Shown one piece after another: positions 1 to 9,028 of a stretch of 64,000 bases of DNA. Positions within the stretch are counted from its first letter, which is position 1. Each line of letters begins with the position of its first letter. Source of the stretch: Thiothrix fructosivorans. GTDB lineage: Bacteria; Pseudomonadota; Gammaproteobacteria; Thiotrichales; Thiotrichaceae. Below the pieces are notes generated by a model. The model saw only the letters and a list, made by a program, of their open reading frames with translations. It did not search any database and had not been told where the DNA came from. The translations under genes and the position numbers were made by a program. Location of the stretch: positions 248,001-312,000 of the forward strand of contig NZ_JAFMPM010000007.1 in assembly GCF_017349355.1 (NCBI RefSeq). Direction: 5' to 3'.

Positions 1-261
1 GAAATTCGACCAACCGTGTACCAAATGGCGGATCAAGGAGTGCGCCTTGTACTGCGTCAACACCCCGATTTTGCGGATACCGGAGTTGACGCAGTTGGAC
101 AGCGGAAAGTCGATAATGCGAAATTTCCCACCAAAGAAAACGGCAGGCTTGGCACGGCGGTCGGTCAGTTCATACAAACGCGAACCGCGCCCCCCCGCCA
201 ATACCAACGCTAACGTATCGCGAGTCAGCAAACTGACAAAGCGCGGATTATGAGTTGACAT
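1..261 (-). CDS. glgC: Glucose-1-phosphate adenylyltransferase, N-terminal part (cut by window edge)
   Basis: The enzyme makes ADP-glucose from glucose-1-phosphate and ATP, the committed step of glycogen synthesis. Only the first 87 codons lie in the window. They start [20 protein letters not shown] and contain the nucleotidyltransferase loop AGGRGSRL, then [20 protein letters not shown] and a CVNSGI segment, all typical of GlgC. The ATG at 261 follows a GGAGG Shine-Dalgarno at 265-270. It lies just downstream of pyruvate kinase on the same strand, so glycogen storage sits at the distal end of the sugar island. The product name is well supported, but the rest of the protein cannot be checked here. 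Confidence 0.93.
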   Translation of the reverse strand, partial: MSTHNPRFVSLLTRDTLALVLAGGRGSRLYELTDRRAKPAVFFGGKFRIIDFPLSNCVNSGIRKIGVLTQYKAHSLIRHLVHGWSNF

Positions 262-288
262 ACTTCCTCCTATAGCGATCGACTGTAG

Positions 289-1734
289 TTAACCGTTTTG
301 ATGTTCGCCGACGCGCAAAATTTTGAGCTGATTCGTGCCGCCTTTGATACCCGACAGGTCGCCTTTGGTAATAATCACCAAGTCGCCTGAGCTGACAATA
401 CCGACTTTTAATAACAGCTCAACGGCTTCGCGATTCGCCGTTTTGGAATCCTTAAACGGCGTAGGCAATTTAACCGGATATACCCCACGGTACAAGCTAA
501 CCCGTTGCGCCGCCGCATCATTGGTGGTTAAGGCATAAATGGGAATGCCCGCCCGTACTCGCGACATCCACAACGGCGTTGCGCCCGATTCCGTCAATGC
601 CGCAATCGCCCGTACCCCCATGTGGCTAGCCATGTACATACTCGCCATTGCCACGCCTTCATCCATGTAGGCAAACGGCTGGTCTAAGCGGTGATCAGGT
701 TTGTGCGCATTCGCTTGCTCCGCTTCTTTGCAAATCGTGGCAACCGTTTCTACCACGCGCACGGGGTGTTTACCCATCGCGGTTTCACCGGACAACATCA
801 CCGCATCCGTGCCATCCATGACCGCATTGGCTACGTCAAATACTTCGGCACGGGTCGGAATAGGATTTTCAATCATGGTTTCCATCATCTGCGTTGCCGT
901 AATGACGGCACGATTCAGGTAACGGGCGCGTTTGATCAGCGTCTTTTGGGCTTTGGGCAACTTGGCATCGCCAATTTCCACACCCAAATCGCCACGCGCC
1001 ACCATAATGGCATCGGAGGCGAGAATAATTTCATCCATCGTCGGCTGTTCGACCGTTTCCGAGCGTTCCATCTTGGCAACAATCGCCGCACTACCACCAG
1101 CAGCCACCATCAAACGGCGAGCCTTATGCAAATCGTGGGCGCTGCGTGGGAACGATACCGCCAGAAAATCCACTTTCATCGCGGCAGCCGTTTTAATGTC
1201 TTCCTTGTCTTTATCGGTCAAGGCAGCCGCCGACAAACCACCACCACGACGATTCAAGCCTTTGTTATTGGAAAGCACGCCGCCATTAATCACACGGGTA
1301 TGAATTTCTTGACCTTGCACAGCCGTGATGGCCAAGACAATGCGCCCGTCGTCCAACCACAACTCATCACCCGCCACCACGTCGTAAATCAGTTCCTTGT
1401 AGCCCAACCCAACGCGCTGCTGGTCGCCCGCATCTTTATCCAATGCCGCATCCAGAATGAAGGTGTCACCGGCTATCAACGTAATATAGCCGTCACGGAA
1501 GCGCGAAATACGCAGTTTTGGACCTTGTAAATCGCCGAGAATCCCCACGACGCGCCCGGCTTTTTGTGCCATTTCACGTACCAGTTCCGCCCGTGCAATG
1601 TGTTCCGCTGGTGAACCGTGGGAAAAGTTTAAACGAACCACATCCACCCCTGCGCGGATAATGGCTTCAATCGCCTCTGGCGTGCTGGTGGCAGGGCCAA
1701 GGGTTGCTACAATTTTAGTGCGTCTCACATACAT
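289..1734 (-). CDS. pyk: Pyruvate kinase
   Basis: Cytoplasmic enzyme converting phosphoenolpyruvate and ADP to pyruvate and ATP, the last step of lower glycolysis. The 481-residue length is normal. The start MYVRRTKIVATLGPAT, the substrate region VVRLNFSHGS, GDLQGPKLR, the signature around MVARGDLGVEIG and the segment ITATQMMETMIENPIPTRAE are all diagnostic. Next to Entner-Doudoroff genes and ABC sugar importers, it would process the glyceraldehyde-3-phosphate branch to pyruvate. The 34-base gap to the upstream ABC ATPase allows cotranscription with the thu operon. Confidence 0.97.
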   Translation of the reverse strand: MYVRRTKIVATLGPATSTPEAIEAIIRAGVDVVRLNFSHGSPAEHIARAELVREMAQKAGRVVGILGDLQGPKLRISRFRDGYITLIAGDTFILDAALDKDAGDQQRVGLGYKELIYDVVAGDELWLDDGRIVLAITAVQGQEIHTRVINGGVLSNNKGLNRRGGGLSAAALTDKDKEDIKTAAAMKVDFLAVSFPRSAHDLHKARRLMVAAGGSAAIVAKMERSETVEQPTMDEIILASDAIMVARGDLGVEIGDAKLPKAQKTLIKRARYLNRAVITATQMMETMIENPIPTRAEVFDVANAVMDGTDAVMLSGETAMGKHPVRVVETVATICKEAEQANAHKPDHRLDQPFAYMDEGVAMASMYMASHMGVRAIAALTESGATPLWMSRVRAGIPIYALTTNDAAAQRVSLYRGVYPVKLPTPFKDSKTANREAVELLLKVGIVSSGDLVIITKGDLSGIKGGTNQLKILRVGEHQNG

Positions 1735-1768
1735 ACCTTTTCATTATATTATTCGGCAAACCGTTGAT

Positions 1769-2776
1769 TTATTGACGCATCGGTTTACCCTTAACATCAA
1801 AACGGTGTAAATTTTCAGCCTGCGGACGTACCCCAACGGTACTGCCCAACGGTAAACGCACTTTACCATCAACACGAACAATGATGGGCATTTCCTCGCC
1901 AATCGCCACAAACAAGTAATTGTCCGAACCGAGGTTTTCAAAATGCACTACCTCACCCGACCAAACCGGATTCGTATTATCCATTACCAAATGTTCTGCA
2001 CGGATACCCAGCGTATGGCATTGAAACGCCTCCGCCTGCTTGCCCGTGAGGAAATTCATTTTCGGTGAACCAATAAACCCTGCCACAAACAACGAGTTCG
2101 GTTGGGCATACAGTTCCTCTGGCGTACCCACTTGTTCCACGATGCCATCGCGCAAGACGCAAATCCGATCTGCCAACGTCATCGCTTCCACCTGATCGTG
2201 GGTCACGTAAATCATGGTGACGTTGTTCATATCGTGGTGCAACTTGGCGATTTCCAAGCGCGTTTGTACCCGCAACGCCGCATCGAGGTTGGAAAGCGGT
2301 TCGTCAAACAAAAATACTTGCGGGTCACGCACAATGGCTCGCCCAATCGCGACACGCTGGCGTTGTCCACCGGAGAGCTGCTTCGGCAAACGATCGAGTA
2401 AATGGTCGATTTGCAACATTTTCGCGGCTTTCTCGACGCGGGTGCGAATGTCATCCTTGCCCGCCTTGGCAAGCTTCATTCCAAACGCCATATTGTCGTA
2501 CACCGTCATGTGCGGGTACAACGCATACGATTGGAATACCATCGCGATACCGCGTTTGGATGGTGCTAACGCATTCACCCGCACACTATCAAACAACAAA
2601 TCGCCAGAAGTAATGTCTTCCAACCCCGAAATCATCCGCAACAACGTGGACTTACCGCAGCCGGAAGGCCCCACAAAGACCATGAATTCGCCTTTCTGGA
2701 TGTCGAGATCCACACCCTTGATCACATCCACCGCGCCAAAGGATTTACGCACATTCTGTAACTGGATACGTGCCAT
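1769..2776 (-). CDS. Sugar ABC importer ATP-binding subunit (MalK/UgpC/ThuK type)
   Basis: Cytoplasmic ATPase that powers a binding-protein-dependent sugar importer. Visible motifs are Walker A GPSGCGKSTLLRM, signature LSGGQRQRVAIGRA, Walker B VFLFDEPLSNLDA and the H-loop YVTHDQVEAMT. A C-terminal regulatory TOBE-like region (about residues 235-335) includes LGIRAEHL. At 335 residues it is somewhat short for the MalK family. The start follows a GGGAG motif. It is the last gene of the thuE-F-G-K order. This operon and the gts operon each carry their own ATPase. The exact sugar is inferred only from the binding protein. Confidence 0.9.
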   Translation of the reverse strand: MARIQLQNVRKSFGAVDVIKGVDLDIQKGEFMVFVGPSGCGKSTLLRMISGLEDITSGDLLFDSVRVNALAPSKRGIAMVFQSYALYPHMTVYDNMAFGMKLAKAGKDDIRTRVEKAAKMLQIDHLLDRLPKQLSGGQRQRVAIGRAIVRDPQVFLFDEPLSNLDAALRVQTRLEIAKLHHDMNNVTMIYVTHDQVEAMTLADRICVLRDGIVEQVGTPEELYAQPNSLFVAGFIGSPKMNFLTGKQAEAFQCHTLGIRAEHLVMDNTNPVWSGEVVHFENLGSDNYLFVAIGEEMPIIVRVDGKVRLPLGSTVGVRPQAENLHRFDVKGKPMRQ

Positions 2777-2792
2777 AGCAAAAACTCCCTGA

Positions 2793-3617
2793 TTAACCTT
2801 TCACGCCGCCAGCCGTCAGACCTGCAACGATTTTCCGCTGGAACACCAGCACCAGAATCACGATAGGCACAGTTACCAGCACCGATGCCGCCATAATAAT
2901 GCCCCACGGGGTTTCATATTGGCTCGCCCCCGACAGCATTCCAATCGCCACGGGCACGGTGCGTGTCTCGGTTGACGAGGTAAACGTCAGCGCAAACAGA
3001 AACTCATTCCATGCCCCGATAAACGCCAGCAACCCCGTCGTCACCAGCGCAGGCCACATCAACGGCATGAACACTTTGGTAATGATTTGCCACGGGGTTG
3101 CGCCGTCAATAATCGCCGCCTCTTCAATTTCAATCGGCAAATCCCGCATAAACGTGGTCAACACCCACACGGTAAATGGCAAGGTAAAAATGGTGTACGA
3201 CAAAATCAGCGCCCATGGCGTATTGTAAATCCCGATAAAGCGCACCATTTCAAACAAGCCCGACAGCACCGCAATCTGCGGAAACATCGACACCGCCAAA
3301 ATCGTCATCAATAACAAACCGCGCCCACGGAAACGTACCCGCGCCAACGCATACGAAGCCGTCACCGCCAACAATAACGACAAACACACCGTCACACTGG
3401 CAATCAGCACCGAATTCAGGATATTGCGGAAAAACCCACCCTGATTAAACACATCACGGTAATTGTCCAGACTAAATGTCGTCGGCCAATAATCAATTTG
3501 AAATAATGCCGTACCTGTTTTGAAACTGGTAATAATCGCGTAGTAAAACGGGAACACTGCGATAAACACAATGAACGCCACCAACAAATAAAATGCAGCA
3601 GATTTTAACGCTTTCAT
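2793..3617 (-). CDS. thuG: Sugar ABC importer permease (MalG/ThuG type)
   Basis: Inner-membrane permease half of a disaccharide ABC importer, 274 residues with about six hydrophobic segments. The cytoplasmic coupling EAA loop is visible as EEAAIIDGATPWQIITKVF, which contacts the ATPase. It ends GLTAGGVKG, the usual MalG-type C-terminus. Its start overlaps the end of the partner permease by four bases, so the two are translationally coupled. Trehalose/maltose specificity is an inference from the linked binding protein. Confidence 0.88.
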   Translation of the reverse strand: MKALKSAAFYLLVAFIVFIAVFPFYYAIITSFKTGTALFQIDYWPTTFSLDNYRDVFNQGGFFRNILNSVLIASVTVCLSLLLAVTASYALARVRFRGRGLLLMTILAVSMFPQIAVLSGLFEMVRFIGIYNTPWALILSYTIFTLPFTVWVLTTFMRDLPIEIEEAAIIDGATPWQIITKVFMPLMWPALVTTGLLAFIGAWNEFLFALTFTSSTETRTVPVAIGMLSGASQYETPWGIIMAASVLVTVPIVILVLVFQRKIVAGLTAGGVKG

Positions 3618-4549
3618 TGCTTATCCCCGCTCAAATCGACTTTACCCAGCCAAATATACAAGGTAACAAACAGCGCAATCATGAGGAATAACAAGGTCGA
3701 TTGGGCTGAACCGTAGGCAAATTTGTCGAATTCAATCAAGTTTTCACGGCTAATCACCGACATAGTTTTGGTCGCTGCCGAATTCGGCGTTAACACATAC
3801 ACCAAGTCGAAGATACGCAGCGCATCCAACATGCGGAAAATAATCGCCACCATTAAGGCAGGTTTTACCAGCGGTAAGGTGATTTTGAAAAAGACTTTGA
3901 TGGGGTGTACACCGTCGATTTTCGAGGCTTCGTATACATCACGCGGAATCATTTGCAACCCCGCCAAACACAGCAACGCCATGAACGGGGTGGTTTTCCA
4001 AATATCCACCATCAGCACCGCCCACATCGCAGTATCGACATTGGCTGTCCACGCAATTTTTTCGGAAATCAGCCCAATATTAAACAGCATGTCGTTAACA
4101 ATGCCGAATTGGTCATTCAACATCCATGCCCACATTTTCGCGGAAACGATGGTCGGAATTGCCCACGGAATCAGAATCGCCGCGCGTACCAAGCCGCGCC
4201 CGTGGAAATTCGCATTCAAGACCAGCGCGACCATTAAGCCCAAAATGGCTTCAATCGACACGGAGACAAACGCAAAGCGCACCGTATTCCACACGGCATT
4301 CCACCACGCAGGGTCAACCAAAGTGCCACGGTAAATCGTGCGCCCCGACGGTAAGGTGCGCCAATTGAGGTAATTATCGAAACCGACCCACTGCCCCGTA
4401 TACAAACTGGTCAAGGTCGTGTCGGTAAAACTGAAGTAGATTGAGCGCAGTAAAGGGTAAGCCGCCACGAACGCTAAAGCAGCGATCATCGGGAGGAGAA
4501 ACCACATTGCCGCACGAATACGTTGTGCTTGAAGTTCAGCCTGTTGCAT
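3614..4549 (-). CDS. thuF: Sugar ABC importer permease (MalF/ThuF type)
   Basis: Second inner-membrane permease of the thu-like importer. The chosen ATG at 4549 follows GAGG six bases upstream. A GTG at 4561 in the same frame is possible but overlaps that Shine-Dalgarno. The protein is about 311 residues with a first membrane segment near residues 15-35 and an EAA loop YEASKIDGVHPIKVFFKI near residue 210. It overlaps the next permease by four bases and lies 68 bases after the binding-protein gene, with a hairpin in the gap. Confidence 0.87.
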   Translation of the reverse strand: MQQAELQAQRIRAAMWFLLPMIAALAFVAAYPLLRSIYFSFTDTTLTSLYTGQWVGFDNYLNWRTLPSGRTIYRGTLVDPAWWNAVWNTVRFAFVSVSIEAILGLMVALVLNANFHGRGLVRAAILIPWAIPTIVSAKMWAWMLNDQFGIVNDMLFNIGLISEKIAWTANVDTAMWAVLMVDIWKTTPFMALLCLAGLQMIPRDVYEASKIDGVHPIKVFFKITLPLVKPALMVAIIFRMLDALRIFDLVYVLTPNSAATKTMSVISRENLIEFDKFAYGSAQSTLLFLMIALFVTLYIWLGKVDLSGDKQ

Positions 4550-4573
4550 AAGATGCCTCACAATTCAGCAGAG

Positions 4574-4603
4574 AAACCACCGCATTGTCTGCTACGGTGG
4601 TTT
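4574..4603 (-). repeat. Intercistronic hairpin after the thu binding-protein gene
   Basis: A perfect 9-base stem (AAACCACCG / CGGTGGTTT) with a 12-base loop lies between thuE and thuF. No T-run follows in the transcribed direction, so it looks like an mRNA-stabilising or processing hairpin rather than a full terminator. Confidence 0.75.
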
Positions 4604-4617
4604 GGAGGAACTTATTG

Positions 4618-5904
4618 TTACCAGCCTTTGCCTTTCATTTCGGTCAAATCAGCTTCCAGCACTTCCAGATTTTCAGCCGCCGTGCCTTTACCAGACAAGG
4701 TGCTGTGTACCGCTGACCAGAATTTGGAAGACACTTCGTTGTACTTCACTTTGGTCGGGGCGGACGGGCGTGGGACAGCCTGCATGAATACGTCTTTCCA
4801 GCGGGGAATAATCGGCTGTTGCGCTTTGATGTCGGCATCGTCATACAGGGACACGATGGTCGGTAATTGTGAGCCTTTCAGCGCCCGTTGTTTTTGCGTT
4901 TCTTTGGAAGTGAGGAATTTAGCTAAAGAAATCGCGACATCGGGGTTTTTGGAGTATTTGGAAACTGCCACGTTCCAGCCCCCCAAGGTTGCCGCTGACT
5001 TGCCATTGTCACCACCAGAAGGCAGCGTGGTTACGTCGAATTTGTCTTTCACCTTGCTGTCATCGCCATTGCCGAGTGCGTAAGCGTAAGGCCAGTTGCG
5101 CATAAAGACCGCATTGCCGGTTTGCCAGATGCCGCGTGATTCTTCTTCACCGTAAGACAATACGCCAGCGGGGGAAATGCCGCCGACCCAGCTTTTTGCC
5201 AAATCTAACGCCGCAACCGCTTTGGGATTGTTCACGGAAATTGTGCCATCCGCCTCAACGATTTGACCGCCGCCAAAGGATTTGACCCACTCCAGCGCAT
5301 CACAGGTCAGACCTTCGTAAGCATTGCCTTGGAACACGAAGCCCCACAGGTCTTTGCTGCCCGCTGCACGTTCGGCTTCCTGAATCTTTTTCGCGGTGGC
5401 GGTCAACTCTTCCCACGTTTTCGGTACGCTTGCACCATACTTTTCCAGCAAGTCTTTGCGGTAATACAGCGCGGGTGCATCAGTAAACAAGGGCAAGGCA
5501 ACCAATTTGCCATCAGCGGTTTGCGACTCAATGATGGAGGGGAAATGGTCTTTCACCACATCTTTGGCGGCTTCGGTCAAATCCAAAAACTGATCGGCTA
5601 ATTGGGGTGCCCAGATAACGTCGGTTTGGTACACGTCGACATCGGTATTGCCTGCTGACAGCCACAGGCGGTATTGCGCAAACTGGTCAGTGGTGGATGA
5701 TGGCATTGGTACGATTTTAACGGTATTGCCTGTGTCTTTTTCCCAAGGCTTGACTAATTCTTTGAAGATTTCAATATCCTTGCCGACCGCACCGGATACG
5801 AAGTTAATTTCAGCCGCGTAAGCACTGGATGCCAACAAGGCGGACATCACTGCACCCAATAACACCGCTTTGTTTAAGCCCGCTTTTTTAACACTTTTCT
5901 TCAT
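4618..5904 (-). CDS. thuE: Trehalose/maltose-type ABC importer substrate-binding protein
   Basis: Periplasmic solute-binding protein, about 428 residues, that delivers sugar to the ThuFG permeases. The ATG at 5904 follows GGAGG; a start 30 bases upstream in the same frame has no support. A signal peptide (MKKSVKKAGLNKAVLLGAVM, cleavage near AYA-AE) precedes the mature start EINFVSGAVGKDIE. WLSAGNTDVDVYQTDVIWAP, LPLFTDAPALYYRKDLLEKY and LGGWNVAVSKYSKN are typical of the trehalose/maltose branch of extracellular solute-binding family 1. Sugar specificity is by family resemblance only. The promoter carries a LacI-type palindrome. Confidence 0.85.
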   Translation of the reverse strand: MKKSVKKAGLNKAVLLGAVMSALLASSAYAAEINFVSGAVGKDIEIFKELVKPWEKDTGNTVKIVPMPSSTTDQFAQYRLWLSAGNTDVDVYQTDVIWAPQLADQFLDLTEAAKDVVKDHFPSIIESQTADGKLVALPLFTDAPALYYRKDLLEKYGASVPKTWEELTATAKKIQEAERAAGSKDLWGFVFQGNAYEGLTCDALEWVKSFGGGQIVEADGTISVNNPKAVAALDLAKSWVGGISPAGVLSYGEEESRGIWQTGNAVFMRNWPYAYALGNGDDSKVKDKFDVTTLPSGGDNGKSAATLGGWNVAVSKYSKNPDVAISLAKFLTSKETQKQRALKGSQLPTIVSLYDDADIKAQQPIIPRWKDVFMQAVPRPSAPTKVKYNEVSSKFWSAVHSTLSGKGTAAENLEVLEADLTEMKGKGW

Positions 5905-5983
5905 GATCCCATCCTCCACAGATCGAATTAACAAACAGGAAAAACCTGCATATTTTCAGTTGTCTCTCTCAACTTTCACACTT

Positions 5984-6010
5984 ATCCAAAGCGCTTTGGA
6001 TTTTTAACAA
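5984..6010 (-). promoter_or_regulatory. thu operon promoter with LacI-type operator in its spacer
   Basis: A perfect 18-base palindrome ATCCAAAGCGCTTTGGAT spans 5984-6001. On the minus strand a -35-like TTGTTA (6010-6005) and a -10-like GGATAA (5987-5982) are exactly 17 bases apart, so the palindrome fills the spacer. The central CG and symmetric arms match operators of LacI-family sugar repressors. No LacI-family gene lies in the window, so the regulator must be elsewhere. Confidence 0.8.
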
Positions 6011-6082
6011 AAGTACACCGACTGACGGATAAAATCAAATGTTTGTTGCTGATTTTTCACTATATTGCAAAATTCACAGCGC

Positions 6083-7186
6083 TTAAATCGCCAAACCGGA
6101 TGCGGGGTCAAACAACACCGCTTTTGCCGTATTGAAATACAGCGGCATTTTGTCGATGCTGTGCTGCAATGCCGTTTCTGGCGTGACCCGACACACCACT
6201 TTGACCTTGTTCAAGGTGATGAATAACAAGGTATCGGGACCCGTTGGTTCAAGAATATCCACCTTGCAAGGAATCGCTTCCTGCGCTCCCACCTGTTCCG
6301 CGTAATCGGTAATATGTTCGGGGCGAATCCCAAACATGAGGTTCTTACCCAACCAGCGCGAATAATCCTTACCCGTTTGCGAGAGCCGGACAAAGAAACG
6401 GGTGGTATGCCCTTGCAAATACACGCCCACTTCCCCGCCCACTTCGGTCAATTGACACGGGATGAAATTCATCGACGGCGACCCCATGAACCCCGCCACA
6501 AACATATTATTCGGGTGGTTGTAAATCTCACTGGGTGTGCCAAATTGCTGGATAATCCCGTCCTTCATCACCGCGATGTAATCGCCCAACGTCATGGCTT
6601 CCACCTGATCGTGGGTCACGTAGACCACGGTAGTTTTCATGCGCTGGTGCAATTCCTTAATCTCGGTACGCATGTCCACGCGCAATTTTGCATCAAGGTT
6701 GGAAAGCGGCTCGTCGAATAGGAAAATCGCGGGGTCACGCGCCAAGGCTCGCCCCATCGCCACCCGTTGACGTTGCCCGCCGGAGAGTTGCGCAGGTTTG
6801 CGATCCAGCAAGTCTTCAATGCGTAACATTTTAGCAACGCGATCCACAATCTGTTGCTGTTCGGCTTTCGGCACTTTGCGGATATTCAAACCAAACGCAA
6901 TATTGCCGCGCACCGTCATGGTCGGGTAGAGCGCATACGACTGAAACACCATCGCAATATTGCGATCTTTCGGGTCGCGGGAAATCACATCTTCCCCGGC
7001 GATTTCGATGCGACCCGTAGTCGCGGTTTCCAACCCGGCAATAATGTTCAGCAAGGTGGATTTACCGCAGCCCGAAGGCCCAACCAGAATCAGAAACTTC
7101 CCGTCAGCAATTTCAACATTAATGTCTTTGAGGACATTGGTTTTGCCAAAGGTTTTACTGACATTCGTAATTTTTAAACCATTCAT
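6083..7186 (-). CDS. Sugar ABC importer ATP-binding subunit (UgpC/MsiK type), glucose operon
   Basis: ATPase of the gts-like glucose/mannose importer, 367 residues, normal for the MalK/UgpC family. Motifs are Walker A GPSGCGKSTLLNIIAG, signature LSGGQRQRVAMGRALARD, Walker B FLFDEPLSNLDAKL and H-loop VTHDQVEAMTLG. A C-terminal TOBE-type domain includes FGIRPEHITDY. It follows permease gtsC by 21 bases and ends the glk-gtsABC transcription unit. It is clearly a separate paralogue of the thu ATPase, with more residues in the regulatory domain. Confidence 0.9.
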   Translation of the reverse strand: MNGLKITNVSKTFGKTNVLKDINVEIADGKFLILVGPSGCGKSTLLNIIAGLETATTGRIEIAGEDVISRDPKDRNIAMVFQSYALYPTMTVRGNIAFGLNIRKVPKAEQQQIVDRVAKMLRIEDLLDRKPAQLSGGQRQRVAMGRALARDPAIFLFDEPLSNLDAKLRVDMRTEIKELHQRMKTTVVYVTHDQVEAMTLGDYIAVMKDGIIQQFGTPSEIYNHPNNMFVAGFMGSPSMNFIPCQLTEVGGEVGVYLQGHTTRFFVRLSQTGKDYSRWLGKNLMFGIRPEHITDYAEQVGAQEAIPCKVDILEPTGPDTLLFITLNKVKVVCRVTPETALQHSIDKMPLYFNTAKAVLFDPASGLAI

Positions 7187-7207
7187 AATTCATCACCCTA
7201 TCAAAAG

Positions 7208-8083
7208 TCAGCCTTTTACTGAGCCTGCGGTCAAACCACGCACAAAATATTTACCAGCAACCACGTACACAAACAAGGTCGGCAAGGCAGCAATAATCGC
7301 ACCCGCCATATCCACGTTATAACGTTTCACACCCGTGCTGGTATTTACCAGATTATTCAGCGCCACCGTAATCGGCTGTTGTTCACCCGATGAATAAATC
7401 ACGCCGAACAGGAAATCATTCCAAATCTGGGTAAATTGCCAAATCGTCGATACCACAATAATCGGCGTAGACAGTGGCAAAATGATTTTGAAAAAGGTTG
7501 TCCAAAAACTTGCGCCATCAATTCGTGCGGCATTGATCAATTCATCGGGAATGGTAATATAGTAATTGCGGAAAAACAGCGTGGTAAACGCCAAACCATA
7601 AATCACATGCACCATCACCAACCCCGGCAATGATCCCGCTAAACCCACCATGCCCAACACTTTTGCCATTGGCAGCAAAATGACTTGGAAGGGGATAAAA
7701 CAACCCACCAGCAACATGCTAAACACCACATTAGAACCAGGGAATTTCCACTTGGTCAGCACATAACCGTTCATTGCACCCAATAAGGTAGAAATTAGCA
7801 TGGCGGGTATTACCATGATCATGGAATTGTAGAAATAACCTTGCAAGCCATTGCATTGCACGCCCGTACACGCGCTATTCCACGCAATTCCCCACGCCTC
7901 AAACGTCGGCTGCATCGGCAACGAGAGTAAATTCCCGCTACGGATTTCATCCAATGGCTTGAGTGAAGTCACCACCATCACAAACAACGGAATCAGGTAA
8001 TACAGCGCAAATGCACCTAGCATCAAATAAATAAACGCCCGACCCAACACATGATTCCAACGAATCGTTCCTGAATTAAGCAT
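7208..8083 (-). CDS. gtsC: Glucose-type ABC importer permease (GtsC/MalG type)
   Basis: Inner-membrane permease, 291 residues, with six predicted hydrophobic segments. The EAA coupling loop reads LINAARIDGASFWTTFFKIIL, and the protein ends RGLTAGSVKG. An insertion near residues 70-85 containing NSACTGVQCNGLQGYFYNS gives a periplasmic loop with two cysteines, seen in GtsC-like glucose permeases. Its start overlaps the end of gtsB by eight bases. The specificity call rests on the linked binding protein and glucokinase. Confidence 0.86.
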   Translation of the reverse strand: MLNSGTIRWNHVLGRAFIYLMLGAFALYYLIPLFVMVVTSLKPLDEIRSGNLLSLPMQPTFEAWGIAWNSACTGVQCNGLQGYFYNSMIMVIPAMLISTLLGAMNGYVLTKWKFPGSNVVFSMLLVGCFIPFQVILLPMAKVLGMVGLAGSLPGLVMVHVIYGLAFTTLFFRNYYITIPDELINAARIDGASFWTTFFKIILPLSTPIIVVSTIWQFTQIWNDFLFGVIYSSGEQQPITVALNNLVNTSTGVKRYNVDMAGAIIAALPTLFVYVVAGKYFVRGLTAGSVKG

Positions 8084-8954
8084 GACGTTGACTCCTCAAT
8101 TCGGAATACAAGTAAGGCACGATCACCGCCATCACAGTCATTAGCATCATCATCGCACTCGCCGCACCAATACCGATTTGCCCACGGGTAAACGCAAACG
8201 TATACATAAACGTCGCCGGTAAATCCGAGGAATAACCAGGACCACCACCCGTCAAGGCCATTACCAAGTCAAAACTCTTAATCGCAATGTGAGCCAGAAT
8301 AATAAAGGCACTGAAAAATACCGGACGCATTCCGGGAATAATGATTTTGCGGTAAATCGTGGGTAGGGATGCGCCGTCAATTTGCGCTGCTTTAATAATA
8401 GACTCATCAATTCCGCGCAAACCGGCCAAGAATAACGCCATGACGAAACCCGACGACTGCCACACGCCCGCAATCACCACGGTATAAATCGCCATCTCAG
8501 AATTGACTAACCAATCAAACTGGAAGGTTTCAAAGCCAATATCATGCATGAGCTTTTCAAAACCCAAGCCCGGATTCAAGATCCACTTCCATGCTGTGCC
8601 TGTCACGATAAATGACAATGCCATCGGATACAGGTAAATCGTGCGAATCACACCCTCGCCCCGAATGCGTTGATCCAACAAAATCGCCATCAACAAACCA
8701 AGGAATAAGCAAATCAGAATAAACAGTGTTGCAAAAATGAATAGATTGGTCGCAGCGACCGCAGTACGTTCATTCGCAAATAAACGTTCGTATTGAATAA
8801 AACCTGCCCAATCATATTTGGGCATTAAATTAGAACTCGAAAAAGACAACCACGCATTCAGCAAAATAAACCCGTGGATAAACACCAATGCAATCACAAA
8901 GGTGGGTGCAAGCACCAGCCGAGGCATGATGCGCTCTAGCCATTTCGTTACCAT
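8076..8954 (-). CDS. gtsB: Glucose-type ABC importer permease (GtsB/MalF type)
   Basis: Inner-membrane permease, about 292 residues. The ATG at 8954 follows GAGGTG; an upstream in-frame start at 9011 would begin inside the intercistronic hairpin and is rejected. The N-terminus MVTKWLERIMPRLVLAPTFV leads into the first membrane segment. The EAA loop IIKAAQIDGASLPTIYRKII lies near residue 200. It overlaps gtsC and lies 74 bases after the binding-protein gene. Confidence 0.87.
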   Translation of the reverse strand: MVTKWLERIMPRLVLAPTFVIALVFIHGFILLNAWLSFSSSNLMPKYDWAGFIQYERLFANERTAVAATNLFIFATLFILICLFLGLLMAILLDQRIRGEGVIRTIYLYPMALSFIVTGTAWKWILNPGLGFEKLMHDIGFETFQFDWLVNSEMAIYTVVIAGVWQSSGFVMALFLAGLRGIDESIIKAAQIDGASLPTIYRKIIIPGMRPVFFSAFIILAHIAIKSFDLVMALTGGGPGYSSDLPATFMYTFAFTRGQIGIGAASAMMMLMTVMAVIVPYLYSELRSQRHA

Positions 8955-8971
8955 AAGACACCTCAATAGAA

Positions 8972-8999
8972 GGGGAAGGCAGAGGAACATGCCCTCCCC
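8972..8999 (-). repeat. Intercistronic hairpin after the gts binding-protein gene
   Basis: A 10-base stem (GGGGAGGGCA / TGCCTTCCCC on the transcribed strand, one G-U pair) with an 8-base loop lies between gtsA and gtsB, 18 bases before the gtsB start. No T-run follows. Same placement as in the thu and frc operons. Confidence 0.72.
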
Positions 9000-9028
9000 C
9001 CGTTTCAACACACCAGTAGGTTAGTGGT

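Noticed and set aside
691-1530. 279-codon plus-strand frame opposite pyruvate kinase
   Set aside because: Antisense shadow of a strongly conserved gene; histidine/arginine-rich low-quality translation and no ribosome site.
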